NCBI GenBank assembly: GCA_905182995.1
Contig: CAJJDP010000156.1
Location: forward strand, 1 to 64,000
Length of the DNA stretch: 64,000 nt
DNA from: Paramecium octaurelia
Lineage: Eukaryota; Ciliophora; Oligohymenophorea; Peniculida; Parameciidae
Direction: 5' to 3'
A program made the position numbers and the translations under genes. Of this stretch, positions 39,803 to 51,233 are shown in pieces (the first letter of the stretch is position 1; every line of letters starts with the position of its first letter). A model generated the notes under the pieces. The model ran no database searches, was not told the origin of the DNA, and saw only the letters and a list, made by a program, of their open reading frames with translations.

Positions 39803-40531
39803 ATGATAAAAGTAAAGAGTTCAGGCAATATGGAAGCAGATACAGCTAAGTACTTCCTAGAAGCCATGTTGTTATTAAGAGATCGGTTCAATGAATCAAA
39901 ATCGATAAGCGTTGAAGCTCAAGGTTAGGACATCTGTGTGGCAACTTGTGTGTTAGAATTATTAAAGAATTAATTTCCTAATAATAAAAATTCGATAAAT
40001 ACAAGTGGCAGTATCAAAGACGTATAAGACTGTGAAGTGAGTGGATTAAAAATAGACTTTTAAGTATTAGATTTTGGAAATGATGTGTACAATCCAATGA
40101 ATTACGTTGAAAAGTATCTGCAATAATTAATTCAATATGAAAAATCATAGAAACCAAATAATAACGAGGTTACAAAACCAAAATAAAATTAATAATAGCA
40201 ATAATAATAACAATAAAAGAAGCAACAAGTCTAAGTAGAATAGGGTTAACAAGTGGATACAAATACATAGGATGATATTTACAACAAATGGAGTAAGCCA
40301 AAAAATAAGAATTAATAGAGAATACCTAAGAATTACAATGGGAATGATGAAGACTTGGAGACAGATGGATTGCATGGATTTGCTTAAGCTTTTGATTAAA
40401 AATAGGGGAGAAATAAAAACGAGAGGAAGAATTAAAATAGAAGAAATTAGAATATGTAAGAAGAGGTTGATTTTTCTGAGTAGAATTTTATACGAGGAAA
40501 TATAAAATTTAGAGGAGGATTAAAAAATTGA
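39803..40531 (+). CDS. Alba-domain nucleic-acid-binding protein
   Basis: Single exon, 242 aa. The N-terminal 110 residues fit an Alba domain: I-K-V-K-S-S-G-N at the start, a central helix, and the strand-turn I-S-V-E-A-Q-G-Q-D-I-C-V-A-T followed by L-E-L-L. The rest is Gln/Asn/Lys-rich, with a Gln run encoded almost wholly by TAA and TAG, and a C-terminal R-G-N-I-K-F-R-G-G typical of RNA-binding tails. Eukaryotic Alba proteins bind RNA and act in translation control or in RNase P/MRP. The product could be cytoplasmic or nuclear. Confidence 0.8.
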
Positions 40532-40584
40532 TAAATAATAATAATCGTATAAAATAGAGTATAGTTTAAACTCTCTTAAAGTAT

Positions 40585-41544
40585 TCAATCATTTTCATTA
40601 TAAATTACAATTTCATTAGACATTACGTGAGTTTGTTAGTCTTCCCACATAAATTCCAACTGAATTACATAGTTAACTTTGTACAGTCTTCCTGGGTAGG
40701 TGCACGCATCATTAAAAGATTACGTAATTGCAATATCTATATCTAGATTTCTCTTCTCACTGTGCATGTTATCCAATCTTTATTAGATCATCGTTTGTGG
40801 AGGTAACTGATAATTATAACCAAACTTACTCGTTTATATTTGGTATCATTTTTAAATAGCAAATCAATAATTTATAAAATTGTAATCTGATTCTTAACTA
40901 AAGCAAATTGGGATCTTGTGTTGTCAACAAGCAATTTGCCTTTTAAATGTTCACCTACTCTATAAGTATTCTTATCCAAACTAGAGATAGCTAACTAAGT
41001 CTATACTTGAACTAAATAATCGGCGCAAAACCAGCAAATTTTGGTTCATAATTGAGGGAAATTGGTTTGATATCCTATCTATTCTTTTTTGTTTTGACTA
41101 CGTGAATTTGTCTAGTATTTGGTACGATACTGCTGCTCAAGGAAGTTGCTGAAGAACTTTTCTGTGAGTTTAAGATATAATAATTACAGCTAAGAAGCAT
41201 TCTAAGTAGACGATCGTGGAGAGTGTTTAATCGGAGATTATCGAGTAATAATTCTGATAAATGGGTTCCCATTGAATATGCTGATCAAAAGGGATATGCA
41301 ATTGGGCATCTCCGTTTAGTTTTTGTCGCATGAGGTTGATATCGAGAAATTGGTTGGATACTGTGAATCCTTTTGTCGTAATTTGCTCGATCCCAATGAG
41401 ATTGACATATAAATAATAAGAGCTATCCATTGTTGGATTGCTGATTAAGACTGAACCATTATACTAGCCATGTTGGAAATCGGCTTGGGTGACTTCGAAG
41501 TTGATTTCTCCTTGAAAATGAGTAATCGAGTGGCATAATCCCAT
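40585..41544 (-). CDS. arrestin-like domain protein
   Basis: 294 aa after removing introns of 26, 26 and 23 nt; exact codon count, ATG 41544 to TGA 40585-40587. The N-terminal half matches an arrestin_N beta-sandwich: an opening strand G-E-I-N-F-E-V, the strand V-L-I-S-N-P, and L-Y-V-N-L-I-G-I-E. The second half matches arrestin_C: N-T-Y-R-V-G-E-H-L-K-G-K-L-L-V-D-N followed by a beta strand. Such alpha-arrestins/VPS26-like proteins act as adaptors in endocytosis and sorting of membrane proteins. No PPxY motif was noticed. It ends 53 bp from the Alba gene in convergent orientation. Confidence 0.7.
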
Positions 41545-41665
41545 TATATAATATTTATTAATTAAATTACAAATAGATTAATTAAAAGAACATTTTTTAG
41601 AACAAATTATTATCTCAACTTCCAAAAATTGTACGTCATAGAACAATAATATTAAAATTACAATC

Positions 41666-42896
41666 ATGTTAAACAGCAAAATCAAGATTTTCAATGATGA
41701 CTCCCTTCTATTCAGTAGTTATCAATATTATACGGTTCCATTTTTATATACAATGGCCATTATATTGATTTCCTACTTCGAAAATGCTTGGATAGCCATT
41801 TGGATAGTGTACACTCTAATTCCATTTTTAGATGAATTCTTCTCATTAGATCTTCGTAATCCAAGCAAAGATGAATAGAAGTAAACCACATATTAGATTA
41901 TTACTAGTAAACTGGAATAAGAGATGAGATTTAAGCTTCCATTGTATGTATGCGTCATCTTCGATTGGATAAGTCTGATTTGGATGATCAATTTCCTCCT
42001 CAACAATGAGATCCAGATATTCAATAAACTAGGCATTATCTTTTTGTGTGGCAATTTGGCTGCATCCAACATCAACATCGCTCATGAATTGTTTCATAAA
42101 GATAATCTGCTCGACAAGCTATTGGGAACAGTTACATTGGCAAGAAACCTATACATCCACTTTGCAATAGAGCATATCCATGGTCATCATAGAAATGTTG
42201 CTACTCCCAAAGATCCAGCAACTTCATTGAAAGGATAAAAGATATGGAACTTCTTGCCCTAGACCATAATTGGTTCATATGTGTCTGCTTGGAATTTCGA
42301 AGCAGATCTTATGCTTAAAAAATATGGATCAGTTATTCGAGTCTAAAATAGAATGATATGGTAATAATTAATAATAGTGTAGGTATACAATTTCTTATTT
42401 TATTATTCCATGCATCATTTATTATTACTTTGGATTCTTCGGATGTGTCTACTTCTTAGGCACTGTAATCAACAGTGTAGTGTACTTGGAAACCATTAAT
42501 TATGTGGAGCATTATGGTTTGAGCCGTAAAGAAATACAACCTGGAAAATATGAGTAGGTAGACATCCGACACAGTTGGAATGCTCCACACAGATTATCCA
42601 ATTATCTCCTCTTTAAATTGTAAAGACATTCAGACCATCACGAAAATCCATACAAATCCTACCAAACACTCTGTTCCTATGAAGAAAGCCCTCAATTGCC
42701 ACATGGGTATACTGTGTGCATACTATTGGCATGGGTACCAAATTTATGGTTTGAAATTATGGATTTGTAATTAAAGAATTGGGAACATCATAAAAAGAAT
42801 GTGACTTCTGATTAAGTCCACCACAAAATGCTTAATTTCATCTTCAAGATCGGCCTGGTCACTACAACATTGGCAACTGCTTCAATTGCATTATGA
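41666..42896 (+). CDS. AlkB-type membrane non-haem di-iron hydroxylase (alkane 1-monooxygenase family)
   Basis: 402 aa with one 22-nt intron at 42361-42382. The three histidine boxes of integral-membrane di-iron hydroxylases are present: H140-E-L-F-H144-K, H170-I-H-G-H-H175, and H314-S-D-H-H318, with the alkane hydroxylase type N-Y-V-E-H-Y-G between boxes two and three. About six hydrophobic segments surround them. The family oxidises terminal methyl groups of alkanes or related lipids, using a rubredoxin or similar electron donor, in a membrane (in a ciliate probably ER). No fused rubredoxin is seen. Its substrate is unknown; a lipid or sterol side chain is possible. It is close to bacterial AlkB in motif layout, so transfer from bacteria is conceivable. 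Confidence 0.85.
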
Positions 42897-42905
42897 ATTA
42901 TTATT

Positions 42906-44023
42906 ATGATAATATTCCTAATTACAAGTGTTTTCGCATCACATATCTATCCCATCGCCTAAAATCCAAAAACCTTCGCTTTTTAATTGGCCTATCAATA
43001 AGGGTCCTTGACACTTGATTTGAATTCTTAATTGACCTTTATGAAACTTAAAGGAGAGGAAGTCAAATGCAATTCCTCTCCATTTGGAGATGAGATCGAA
43101 TGTTCCTCGTGCACTCCAAATTGTGTCATTGGAGATGGTAATTTGATGCAAAGTGATGTCAACCTCACCAACGTGTTGTAAGAAGATCAAACAGAACAGA
43201 TGTTATACGTTTCCACGGATCAAGAGGAAATATTAGGTTTGGGATAATAGAGAGGATGTAAATAATAGATTCTATATTTGTAGCCTCAAAAACTCCGTAG
43301 AATCCATTTCTTTCCAATATTTTTCATGTCTGTCTTGGTTATGATAAAGGTTTCATTTCAAAAGAATTCAAGAATCCATACAAATATCAAATAAATTACA
43401 AATCAAATTCCTCCTCTAAATATTAAGTAGATCTCAAACTAATCAAAATACAAAATCAAACAATTGTTAATCTAACTGGAAAAGTTACATATGTCGATAG
43501 CAGAGATCCATACATTTTATTGCCTGAAGAAAATTATTAAAAAATCATCACGTATTTTTCCAAATTTCAGGTCGTTGAAGAATCTCATACTCTAATCGTG
43601 AAGAATCAATCTCTAACATTACCTGATATTGAATTTATATTTGATGATGATGATGAAAAAATCATTATGGAACCTGAAGCGTACATATTGAAACTTTCAA
43701 ATGACACTCAAATCTTAAGATTCAATAGATCTAAATTAAATCGAACTGAACTAGGATTACCATTCTTGGCCTAAAAACTTATGACAATTGATTAAAATAC
43801 AGAGAAGTTCTATTTTTCTGATTTTAATTGTTAGGATTAATTCTAATAGATACAACTTGAAATAGGCTACTTTAAACAAATACTCCTTCCAACATTATTG
43901 ATATGTCTTGTATTCTATTGCATTTTGACTCAAAAGGCTAAAGCTTATAAACAATCCAAAGCCAATGAAAGCTATGAATTGACTAAATTAAAACAAGAAA
44001 TTGAAGACGAAGAGGAAATATGA
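42906..44023 (+). CDS. pepsin-like aspartic protease homologue, probably inactive, membrane anchored
   Basis: 363 aa with one 26-nt intron (43258-43283). Signal peptide about 1-11, pepsin-like body, one C-terminal membrane segment (about 315-335) and a charged cytosolic tail. The pepsin fold is recognised from the E-I-L-G-L-G strand (about 108-113), F-H-V-C-L-G-Y, and the two active-site positions. The first reads D38-L-N where active enzymes have D-T/S-G; the second, in V-T-Y-V-D189-S-R, reads D-S-R where D-S-G is needed. Both aspartates remain, but both glycines and one Thr/Ser are replaced, so catalysis is doubtful. It begins 9 bp after the preceding stop codon, which leaves almost no room for a separate promoter. 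Confidence 0.7.
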
Positions 44024-44176
44024 ATTAATTCACTCATTTATTTTAACCTTATTTGTATTGATATTTCTCTATTTTTTAAATATTTGATCTATTTTTTATG
44101 AGGACAATATCTAGGTTTTTCTTAATTTGAGGTTGTAGAAATTTCATAGTCCATTTATTAATAATTATAGATTTAA

Positions 44177-45503
44177 ATGTCTTTCTAAATAAGAATCATC
44201 ACAATTATGGTGAATTTAGTCTCCAGCCTTATAACATACGATAGTAATGTTTTCAAAGGTTTTGATAATGTTTATGCTACATCTTTCTATTGTTCAGGTT
44301 CCTAAATAGCAGGTTAAGTCCTCTTCTCAGATTCATTTCCTGAAATTCCTAAAATCATCATTTCCCTTGAAAAATTGGACACATCGATTAATAACTCAGG
44401 TTTTATTTTAGAGATTACAGATGTTCAGCTTACATGTAAGTATTTAGATTAGTAAGATTTCAATATTACGATTTCATGTCCAAATTAAAGAGTATATGCT
44501 ATGAGATTTAAATGGTATGCGATTTGTGGAGGAGGTCTTCAGGTAATAAATTATATTAGTTCCTCAGCCATTGTCAATAATACTTTTCCACATTCATTGA
44601 GTAATCCGAAATATTGTTTTGTGAGTTTAACAGGTTTATTATACAATGGATAAATAGATTTTCTACTTTAAGTAAGTCAATTATGTAATAACATTCTCAG
44701 ATAAGTGAGCTGACCAGCTCTTCTATTACGGTTGAGATTAACCAAGTAGATGGAAAATTCCCTCATTTACTACAAATAGGTTATTAAGTTGTCATAACAT
44801 CATATGAGATAATCAATCTTGGATTTCAATCTACTCTTCAAAATTTTACAAGTTAACCCATCTAAAACTTATGTAGTGGATGGTTTATTTTTAACCTTTA
44901 AGGTCTTAATTATTCAAGCACAGACAACATAAGACTAAACCTAACAAATAATAATACTGCTGATATTCTTTCTTATAAGTTTGGAAAATGTATTAAATTT
45001 ATCAAATCTTAGGGGATGGATAATATACTGGAAGTTATCACTCTTAGCTCTGGTTATTTTATTAAAATACTTACTTTAGTTGCGCTGTGATAAAAACGAA
45101 AAGCAAATTGATCTTAGCGATCAATGATTTACCAGAAAAGAAAATTGTTTTTATTGATCCAAATCTCCAATATATTAATCAAGGATAATACGAATTGATT
45201 TTCAATTAAAAGCTTTCCTATATGCAAATAGAAGTAGCTATGAAAAGCTTTGAAGGGAAATTAATTCAAAGTTCAATTAATATGTAGGATAAATGCAATC
45301 CATCACAAATCCAAGTTCTTAAATATCAACATTAAAAAATCATCAATTTCATAACTTTCTATCTAGCATTTACATCCCCTATCTATGAATAATAAAAATT
45401 TAAGTTAAATATCACACCTGGAAGTATTGAATTAGTTCAAGTACTTTATAATTACATATAAACTGAGAAGACAATTCTTAAATTTGAATATGTAGATATC
45501 TGA
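44177..45503 (+). CDS. H-type lectin domain protein
   Basis: 424 aa after removing introns of 29 nt (GTAAGTCAAT...CTCAG) and 23 nt (GTATTAAATT...CTTAG); exact codon count, TGA 45501-45503. A hydrophobic N-terminus could be a signal peptide. The first domain has the H-type lectin layout: G-Q-V-L-F-S-D-S-F-P-E-I-P-K, I-I-I-S-L-E, I-T-D-V-Q-L, then M-R-F-K-W-Y-A-I near its end. The remaining 250 residues have a similar beta-rich rhythm and may contain further, more diverged copies. Such lectins bind N-acetylgalactosamine in other organisms; the ligand here is unknown. The 3' end from 45150 lies in a duplicated block and is repeated at 46470-46823. Confidence 0.75.
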
Positions 45504-46468
45504 TTTAATCATTAAAATTCATTTTATTTAAATTTAATAAATTAAACAATTAAACCTTCATATAGATGTTCCAATTATGATTTAAGCAATTATTAAAATT
45601 TTCATAAATTTAGTTTTATTTGAATATTAAATTCATTAGACTTAGTATTACAAATGAAAAAATGTTTATTAATTTTAGATTAATTTATTTTATCCACCTT
45701 AACAAATGAATAAAACATCTATCTATAGCCCAATAATCGATTTTACATTAATAGTTAATATTCTCAATATAAAATAGTTGCTTAAATCATATCTACTAAA
45801 AGACTTTGCTTTAATAAGAAGAGTTATTAACAATAAAACTACCTTTTTAAGTTCTTTTGATTTACCTTAAAGAACTCTAAATATGTTATTAAAGTTCACT
45901 TGATAATCTCCTAATAGTCTTTAGTTATTTGATATTTAAATAGAAAACCTACCTATTTTTATGAAAGTATAAAAAATATTTAAATTAAAATCTATATTAC
46001 TATAAGAGGTATTATTAGATTTTTTAAATTAAATAATTCAATAATAAAGAGACAAATAAGATTATTAAACATATGTTGTAGCATATCATATTAACTCATA
46101 AAGGTGAAGATTCAGAATTTGAATATTGTTGATGTAAATCAATGAAATAATAAATATTATTGTTAGTTCTAATAAAAATAATATTCATAAACTGGATAAA
46201 TTTTAAAAATGAAAACGGGGAGTCAAAATATATCTTGAACTTGCTTCGAAATCATTCATGAAGTCAGTTTTGAGAGTTCTAATCATTTTAATGAGCAAGA
46301 TGTTGTTTTTAATGTCCTCATCATGTGTATGCTACTATTAATGGATCAGATTACCAAAGTAGATTCATGTGCATCAATGTATTCTTCATAGATCTGATGA
46401 ATATTCTCTTGATTTTCTAATTCAGCTTATATTTCTGCTTAATGATCTTGAATCTATTATTCCATATC
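45150..46468 (+). repeat. left copy of a 1,319-bp direct duplication
   Basis: Identical to 46470-47788 where compared. It holds the 3' part of the lectin gene and, in reverse orientation, the 3' part of the coiled-coil gene (46185-46468). Confidence 0.9.
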
Positions 46469-46469
46469 N
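46469..46469. other. single-N gap
   Basis: Ambiguous base between the two 1,319-bp copies. Confidence 0.9.
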
Positions 46470-47788
46470 TTTATTGATCCAAATCTCCAATATATTAATC
46501 AAGGATAATACGAATTGATTTTCAATTAAAAGCTTTCCTATATGCAAATAGAAGTAGCTATGAAAAGCTTTGAAGGGAAATTAATTCAAAGTTCAATTAA
46601 TATGTAGGATAAATGCAATCCATCACAAATCCAAGTTCTTAAATATCAACATTAAAAAATCATCAATTTCATAACTTTCTATCTAGCATTTACATCCCCT
46701 ATCTATGAATAATAAAAATTTAAGTTAAATATCACACCTGGAAGTATTGAATTAGTTCAAGTACTTTATAATTACATATAAACTGAGAAGACAATTCTTA
46801 AATTTGAATATGTAGATATCTGATTTAATCATTAAAATTCATTTTATTTAAATTTAATAAATTAAACAATTAAACCTTCATATAGATGTTCCAATTATGA
46901 TTTAAGCAATTATTAAAATTTTCATAAATTTAGTTTTATTTGAATATTAAATTCATTAGACTTAGTATTACAAATGAAAAAATGTTTATTAATTTTAGAT
47001 TAATTTATTTTATCCACCTTAACAAATGAATAAAACATCTATCTATAGCCCAATAATCGATTTTACATTAATAGTTAATATTCTCAATATAAAATAGTTG
47101 CTTAAATCATATCTACTAAAAGACTTTGCTTTAATAAGAAGAGTTATTAACAATAAAACTACCTTTTTAAGTTCTTTTGATTTACCTTAAAGAACTCTAA
47201 ATATGTTATTAAAGTTCACTTGATAATCTCCTAATAGTCTTTAGTTATTTGATATTTAAATAGAAAACCTACCTATTTTTATGAAAGTATAAAAAATATT
47301 TAAATTAAAATCTATATTACTATAAGAGGTATTATTAGATTTTTTAAATTAAATAATTCAATAATAAAGAGACAAATAAGATTATTAAACATATGTTGTA
47401 GCATATCATATTAACTCATAAAGGTGAAGATTCAGAATTTGAATATTGTTGATGTAAATCAATGAAATAATAAATATTATTGTTAGTTCTAATAAAAATA
47501 ATATTCATAAACTGGATAAATTTTAAAAATGAAAACGGGGAGTCAAAATATATCTTGAACTTGCTTCGAAATCATTCATGAAGTCAGTTTTGAGAGTTCT
47601 AATCATTTTAATGAGCAAGATGTTGTTTTTAATGTCCTCATCATGTGTATGCTACTATTAATGGATCAGATTACCAAAGTAGATTCATGTGCATCAATGT
47701 ATTCTTCATAGATCTGATGAATATTCTCTTGATTTTCTAATTCAGCTTATATTTCTGCTTAATGATCTTGAATCTATTATTCCATATC
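46470..47788 (+). repeat. right copy of the 1,319-bp duplication
   Basis: Offset 1,320. It starts inside the lectin coding sequence (repeated tail 46470-46823) and ends inside the coiled-coil gene. Confidence 0.9.
46824..47504. other. intergenic stretch between convergent genes
   Basis: About 680 AT-rich bases (also present at 45504-46184). No coding signal is seen. Confidence 0.45.
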
Positions 47789-48800
47789 TGCAATCATCTA
47801 CTCTAGTTCTGAAATCTGTTCATTTAATTTCTCAGTCTTTTCATCAATATGTTCTAACAAGCGTTCATGCAATTCTACTCGCTATTGTTCAGCATTAAAG
47901 AGAACGATGTTTGTGTCTGCTAAGTTTTGTTCCCTGAGAATAAGAGAAATGTATTACATATTGGCAAGCATGTCAATAACATAAGTGACATGTTCTAGAT
48001 TTCCAGTCTATTCTGGAATTTGGGCGAATGACTCTTTAGTTGATAAAGACAAGTACCAATGATTTAACTAAAGGGATTCTTTTCTCCCAATTACTCCTTT
48101 GCTTATGATCGTACCTATACGAATTCTTATCGTATGTCCTCGTAACTAACCTCTAATTCATTGTCCTGCTTAGCAAATTTGGTTTGGGGAGCAAGATCTG
48201 GCATTTTGGGTATCAATTACCCAATCAAGCCTTTGGATCTGCGAACGATGCCACTGGACATGGTTATTTCGCTTCTCCTTCTTTCGAACATGGCAACCTA
48301 AATATTTGGTTGATATTTGAACTTCGTTTTCTCTAATTTAGACCAATTCAGAAACGGTATTTTCAGTCACTTCTAGAATTGCTTACTTTTCATCGATAAT
48401 CTATGCAAACTTATTGGTGTAATTGGTTAATAGAGCTATTTTATTTTCCAATGAAGTAACTCTATATTTGGAATCTTGGAGCATCCTTTGGGTTTCCTCA
48501 ATGTTTTGAAGTTCTAACAAAAGTAATGATGTGTAATGAACCTGTGTCGCATTGTTCTTGGAATTCATCCGAAGTAAGTGAAGCAACCTTGGCTTCCATG
48601 CTATTAAGATAAATTAAGAATTAAGTTTGATCATGTCCTAGATAATCTTATTGACTTGTACCTTTTCTGAGAAAGGCCCTCACATCTTTGATCAGATGCT
48701 GGCCAACCTACCCTTCACTTGCGATGTTATCGATATCATCCTTATTTTAACCGACTTAATAAGCAGCTGCTAAGTGTAAAATAAAATGTATAAAAATCAT
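47505..48800 (-). CDS. secreted coiled-coil protein, trichocyst-matrix-like
   Basis: 398 aa after removing introns of 28, 25, 23 and 23 nt; exact codon count, ATG 48800 to TGA 47505-47507. A signal peptide (M-I-F-I-H-F-I-L-H-L-A-A-A) is followed by an almost wholly alpha-helical protein with long heptad stretches (about 60-140 and 260-350), few cysteines and many Glu, Gln and Lys. This is the build of the trichocyst matrix proteins stored in dense-core secretory granules of Paramecium (Grl proteins of Tetrahymena): signal peptide, pro-region, coiled-coil polypeptides. I infer that role from build, not from a diagnostic motif. The second intron starts GTTC rather than GTA. The start codon is 9 bp from the divergent PsuG start. 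Confidence 0.65.
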
Positions 48801-48809
48801 TAATTATTT

Positions 48810-49753
48810 ATGGAAAAATTATTATAGATTTCATAAGAAGTTAGAGAAGCACTCGAGAAGGGCCAAGCAGTAGTGGCATTGGAGTCAACCATAATCACAC
48901 ATGGAATGGAATATCCCACGAATGTTTAGACAGCCTTGGGAGTGGAGGAGGAAATCAGAAACAAAGGAGCTATTCCTGCTACGATCATTGTCACTCAGGG
49001 AATCCTTAGAGTTGGTTTAAAGTAAGAGGAGATCGAAGAGATTGGAAAGAATAAACACCACTATTAGAAATGTTCAAGGAGGGACTTAGCATAAATAATA
49101 GCATAAAAAGGATATGGAAGTACAACTGTGGCAGCAACCATGATGATTGCTCATATGGCTGGAATCAAAGTATTTGTTACTGGAGGAATTGGAGGAGTAC
49201 ATAGAGGCGCTGAACATACTTTTGATATCTCTGCAGATTTGGTTGAATTGGGATAAACTCCAGTTGCTGTTGTTTGTGCAGGTGCCAAATCTATTTTGGA
49301 CATTCCAAAAACCTTGGAGTATCTGGAAACATAAGGAGTTCCTGTTGTTGGGTACAAAACTAAACATTTTCCTAACTTTTTCACTCCCGATTCAGGTTTG
49401 TTCTGCAGCACATCTGTGAATTCCAGTCAGGAGGCCAGTGAGTTAATTAAAGCACAATTTGATTTGTTGAAGCTCAAGAATGGAATCCTCTTTTGTGTGC
49501 CAGTGCCTTAAGATTAAGCAGCAGATGGCTAGATTGTGCAGTAGGCCATTGACAAAGTATTTGTTTTTTACATTCAAATTAGGCACTCAAAGAGTTGGAT
49601 GAATAGAATGTCAATGGTGCTTTGGTTACTCCATTTCTATTAAAGAGAGTCAATGAAATTACTGATGGGATGAGTTCAAAATCTAATGTTGCTTTAATTA
49701 GAAACAATGCAAGAGTAGGAGCTGAGATTGCTATTTAATTGTGTTAAAAATGA
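48810..49753 (+). CDS. psuG: pseudouridine-5'-phosphate glycosidase
   Basis: 305 aa with one 26-nt intron (GTATTTGTTT...AATTAG). The enzyme reversibly splits pseudouridine 5'-phosphate into uracil and ribose 5-phosphate, in pseudouridine breakdown. Nearly the whole protein aligns by eye to the bacterial family: [13 protein letters not shown] at the start, [23 protein letters not shown], the signature [34 protein letters not shown], and the C-terminal [12 protein letters not shown]. Length equals the usual 300-310. No fused kinase (PsuK) domain is present, unlike many eukaryotic versions, and no separate PsuK gene lies nearby. Confidence 0.95.
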
Positions 49754-49765
49754 TTAATAAATAAT

Positions 49766-50161
49766 TCATGAGTAAAAATCTATTATAATACCCAAATACC
49801 AAGTAATTTACAATGTGTAATATGTTAACCACAATGAATCTTATATCTAATACAATGTCTTGAACTTTGGATAATTACTAAAATGTAGTATTGAAAGTGG
49901 CACTAAAGTTAACCAAGCCAATACAGCCGAGAATATACTACTCTAAATTGTGCTCAGACTTAACAATCCTTTATATTTTCTATTAATACCTGATATCCCA
50001 TACAAAAAGACTCTTCGACTTGTGTATTCTCCTTTATATTTAAAATTGAAGCACGAACTCAAAAACAAAGTTGTGTAATGCAATAAAAACATTATTAAGA
50101 TTGCTATTGCTACCGCCATCCTTTTTGGAATGAAATGTTCATCTTCTTTTGAAATATTCAT
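49766..50161 (-). CDS. small three-segment membrane protein, unknown
   Basis: 131 aa, single exon, ATG 50161 to TGA 49766-49768, with an in-frame TGA just upstream of the start. Three hydrophobic segments (about 15-37, 77-97 and 108-129) separated by a basic loop. No family recognised. It ends 12 bp from the end of psuG, convergent. The open frame under the ciliate code and the clean membrane pattern support a real gene. Confidence 0.6.
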
Positions 50162-50676
50162 TAATCAGCTTAATATTATTAATGGAACTATTACTTGGCT
50201 TGAAATTTGTCTTAAACCTAACCATAATGTCTACCTAATCTAATAGAGCACTTCTTTACCTCTCTAAGTCAATGTGTAAGATACAAATTTTTATGGAATA
50301 AATTCAAAAAAAATCCCATAAGTAGTATATATATCAACCTTAAAGATTTTCTCTAAAAGGAAAATTTCTTAGAAGATCAATAAACTAAATACTATTATTA
50401 ACATTTTTTATGTCTACTCAATAATATTTACCAGAGTGCCTAAACACGAAGAAATAACTTTTAAATATTGAATTCCTTAATCAATCTCTACAATTTTGAA
50501 TGCACCAACCCTTCCAATTGATCAATTTTACAATTGAAGGTTCAAAGAACTTAAGATCCAGATTGTTATGCATATTAGACTAATAACTTATATTAAAGCA
50601 AAGGGAAATACTTATTTGTGTTTTTAAATTATATAAGTGAAAAATGATTATATGATGTTAATATAAAATTAATATT
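50162..50676. other. intergenic stretch
   Basis: About 515 bp between two minus-strand genes. No gene is seen on either strand. Confidence 0.4.
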
Positions 50677-51137
50677 TCAAAGTTGATCACGAACTTTTAA
50701 GTAAGCTTATAAATCAAAGTCTGGATCGTCAAACTATTCTTTAACAATTATATTATACTAATACCTTCTTCCTAAAGGTCTTCTTCCTATCCTTCGCTTT
50801 CACTTGAACTAGAATCTTCTTCTTCCTCAGGCTAATAATCTTAGTCATAATCTTCTTCATTTTGTTCTTAAGGTTGTTAGAAAAATTGTTAAGTATTCAT
50901 TTGTATCGGGGCCTATTAAAATGCAAGATTGGGGTTAAATTGGTTCTGTTGTGCTATCAAATTCGTTCCTTAATTCCAAAACTAGGGTTGTTAGAATTAT
51001 TAAAATTAGTTGTTGAAAGGGTTCATGGTGTTATTGGGAACAGTGTAAAAATGTTAAGATTGATCCGGAGTAAAGAGAAATGGATTTTGGAAGCAAGGAG
51101 TCGAATTGGCTTGAGAGTTGTGGTTTTCAAATTCCAT
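50677..51137 (-). CDS. short Gln/Asn-rich, acidic-tailed protein, unknown
   Basis: 144 aa with one 26-nt intron (GTATTAGTAT...GTTAAAG); exact codon count, ATG 51137 to TGA 50677-50679. The N-terminal 85 residues are rich in Asn, Gln, Phe and Pro, like a disordered prion-like segment. Then comes an acidic Glu/Ser block (E-E-E-E-D-S-S-S-S-E-S-E) and a short ordered-looking C-terminus (F-D-D-P-D-F-D-L-Q-A-Y-L-K-V). No domain recognised. The composition suggests an RNA-granule or nuclear protein, which is a guess. Confidence 0.65.
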
Positions 51138-51233
51138 AAGCGCGAAATTTTATTAATATTAAAATACAGATAACTTTTATTATATATAAATCTCTAATAA
51201 AAAATATTAGATTTATAACATAATTTATACAAT

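Noticed and set aside
41893-42238. Open frame on the minus strand over the hydroxylase gene.
   Set aside because: Antisense shadow. The plus frame carries the histidine boxes and the intron.
49086-49419. Three alternative open frames over psuG.
   Set aside because: Shadows of psuG, whose own frame aligns along its whole length with the bacterial enzyme once TAA/TAG are read as Gln.
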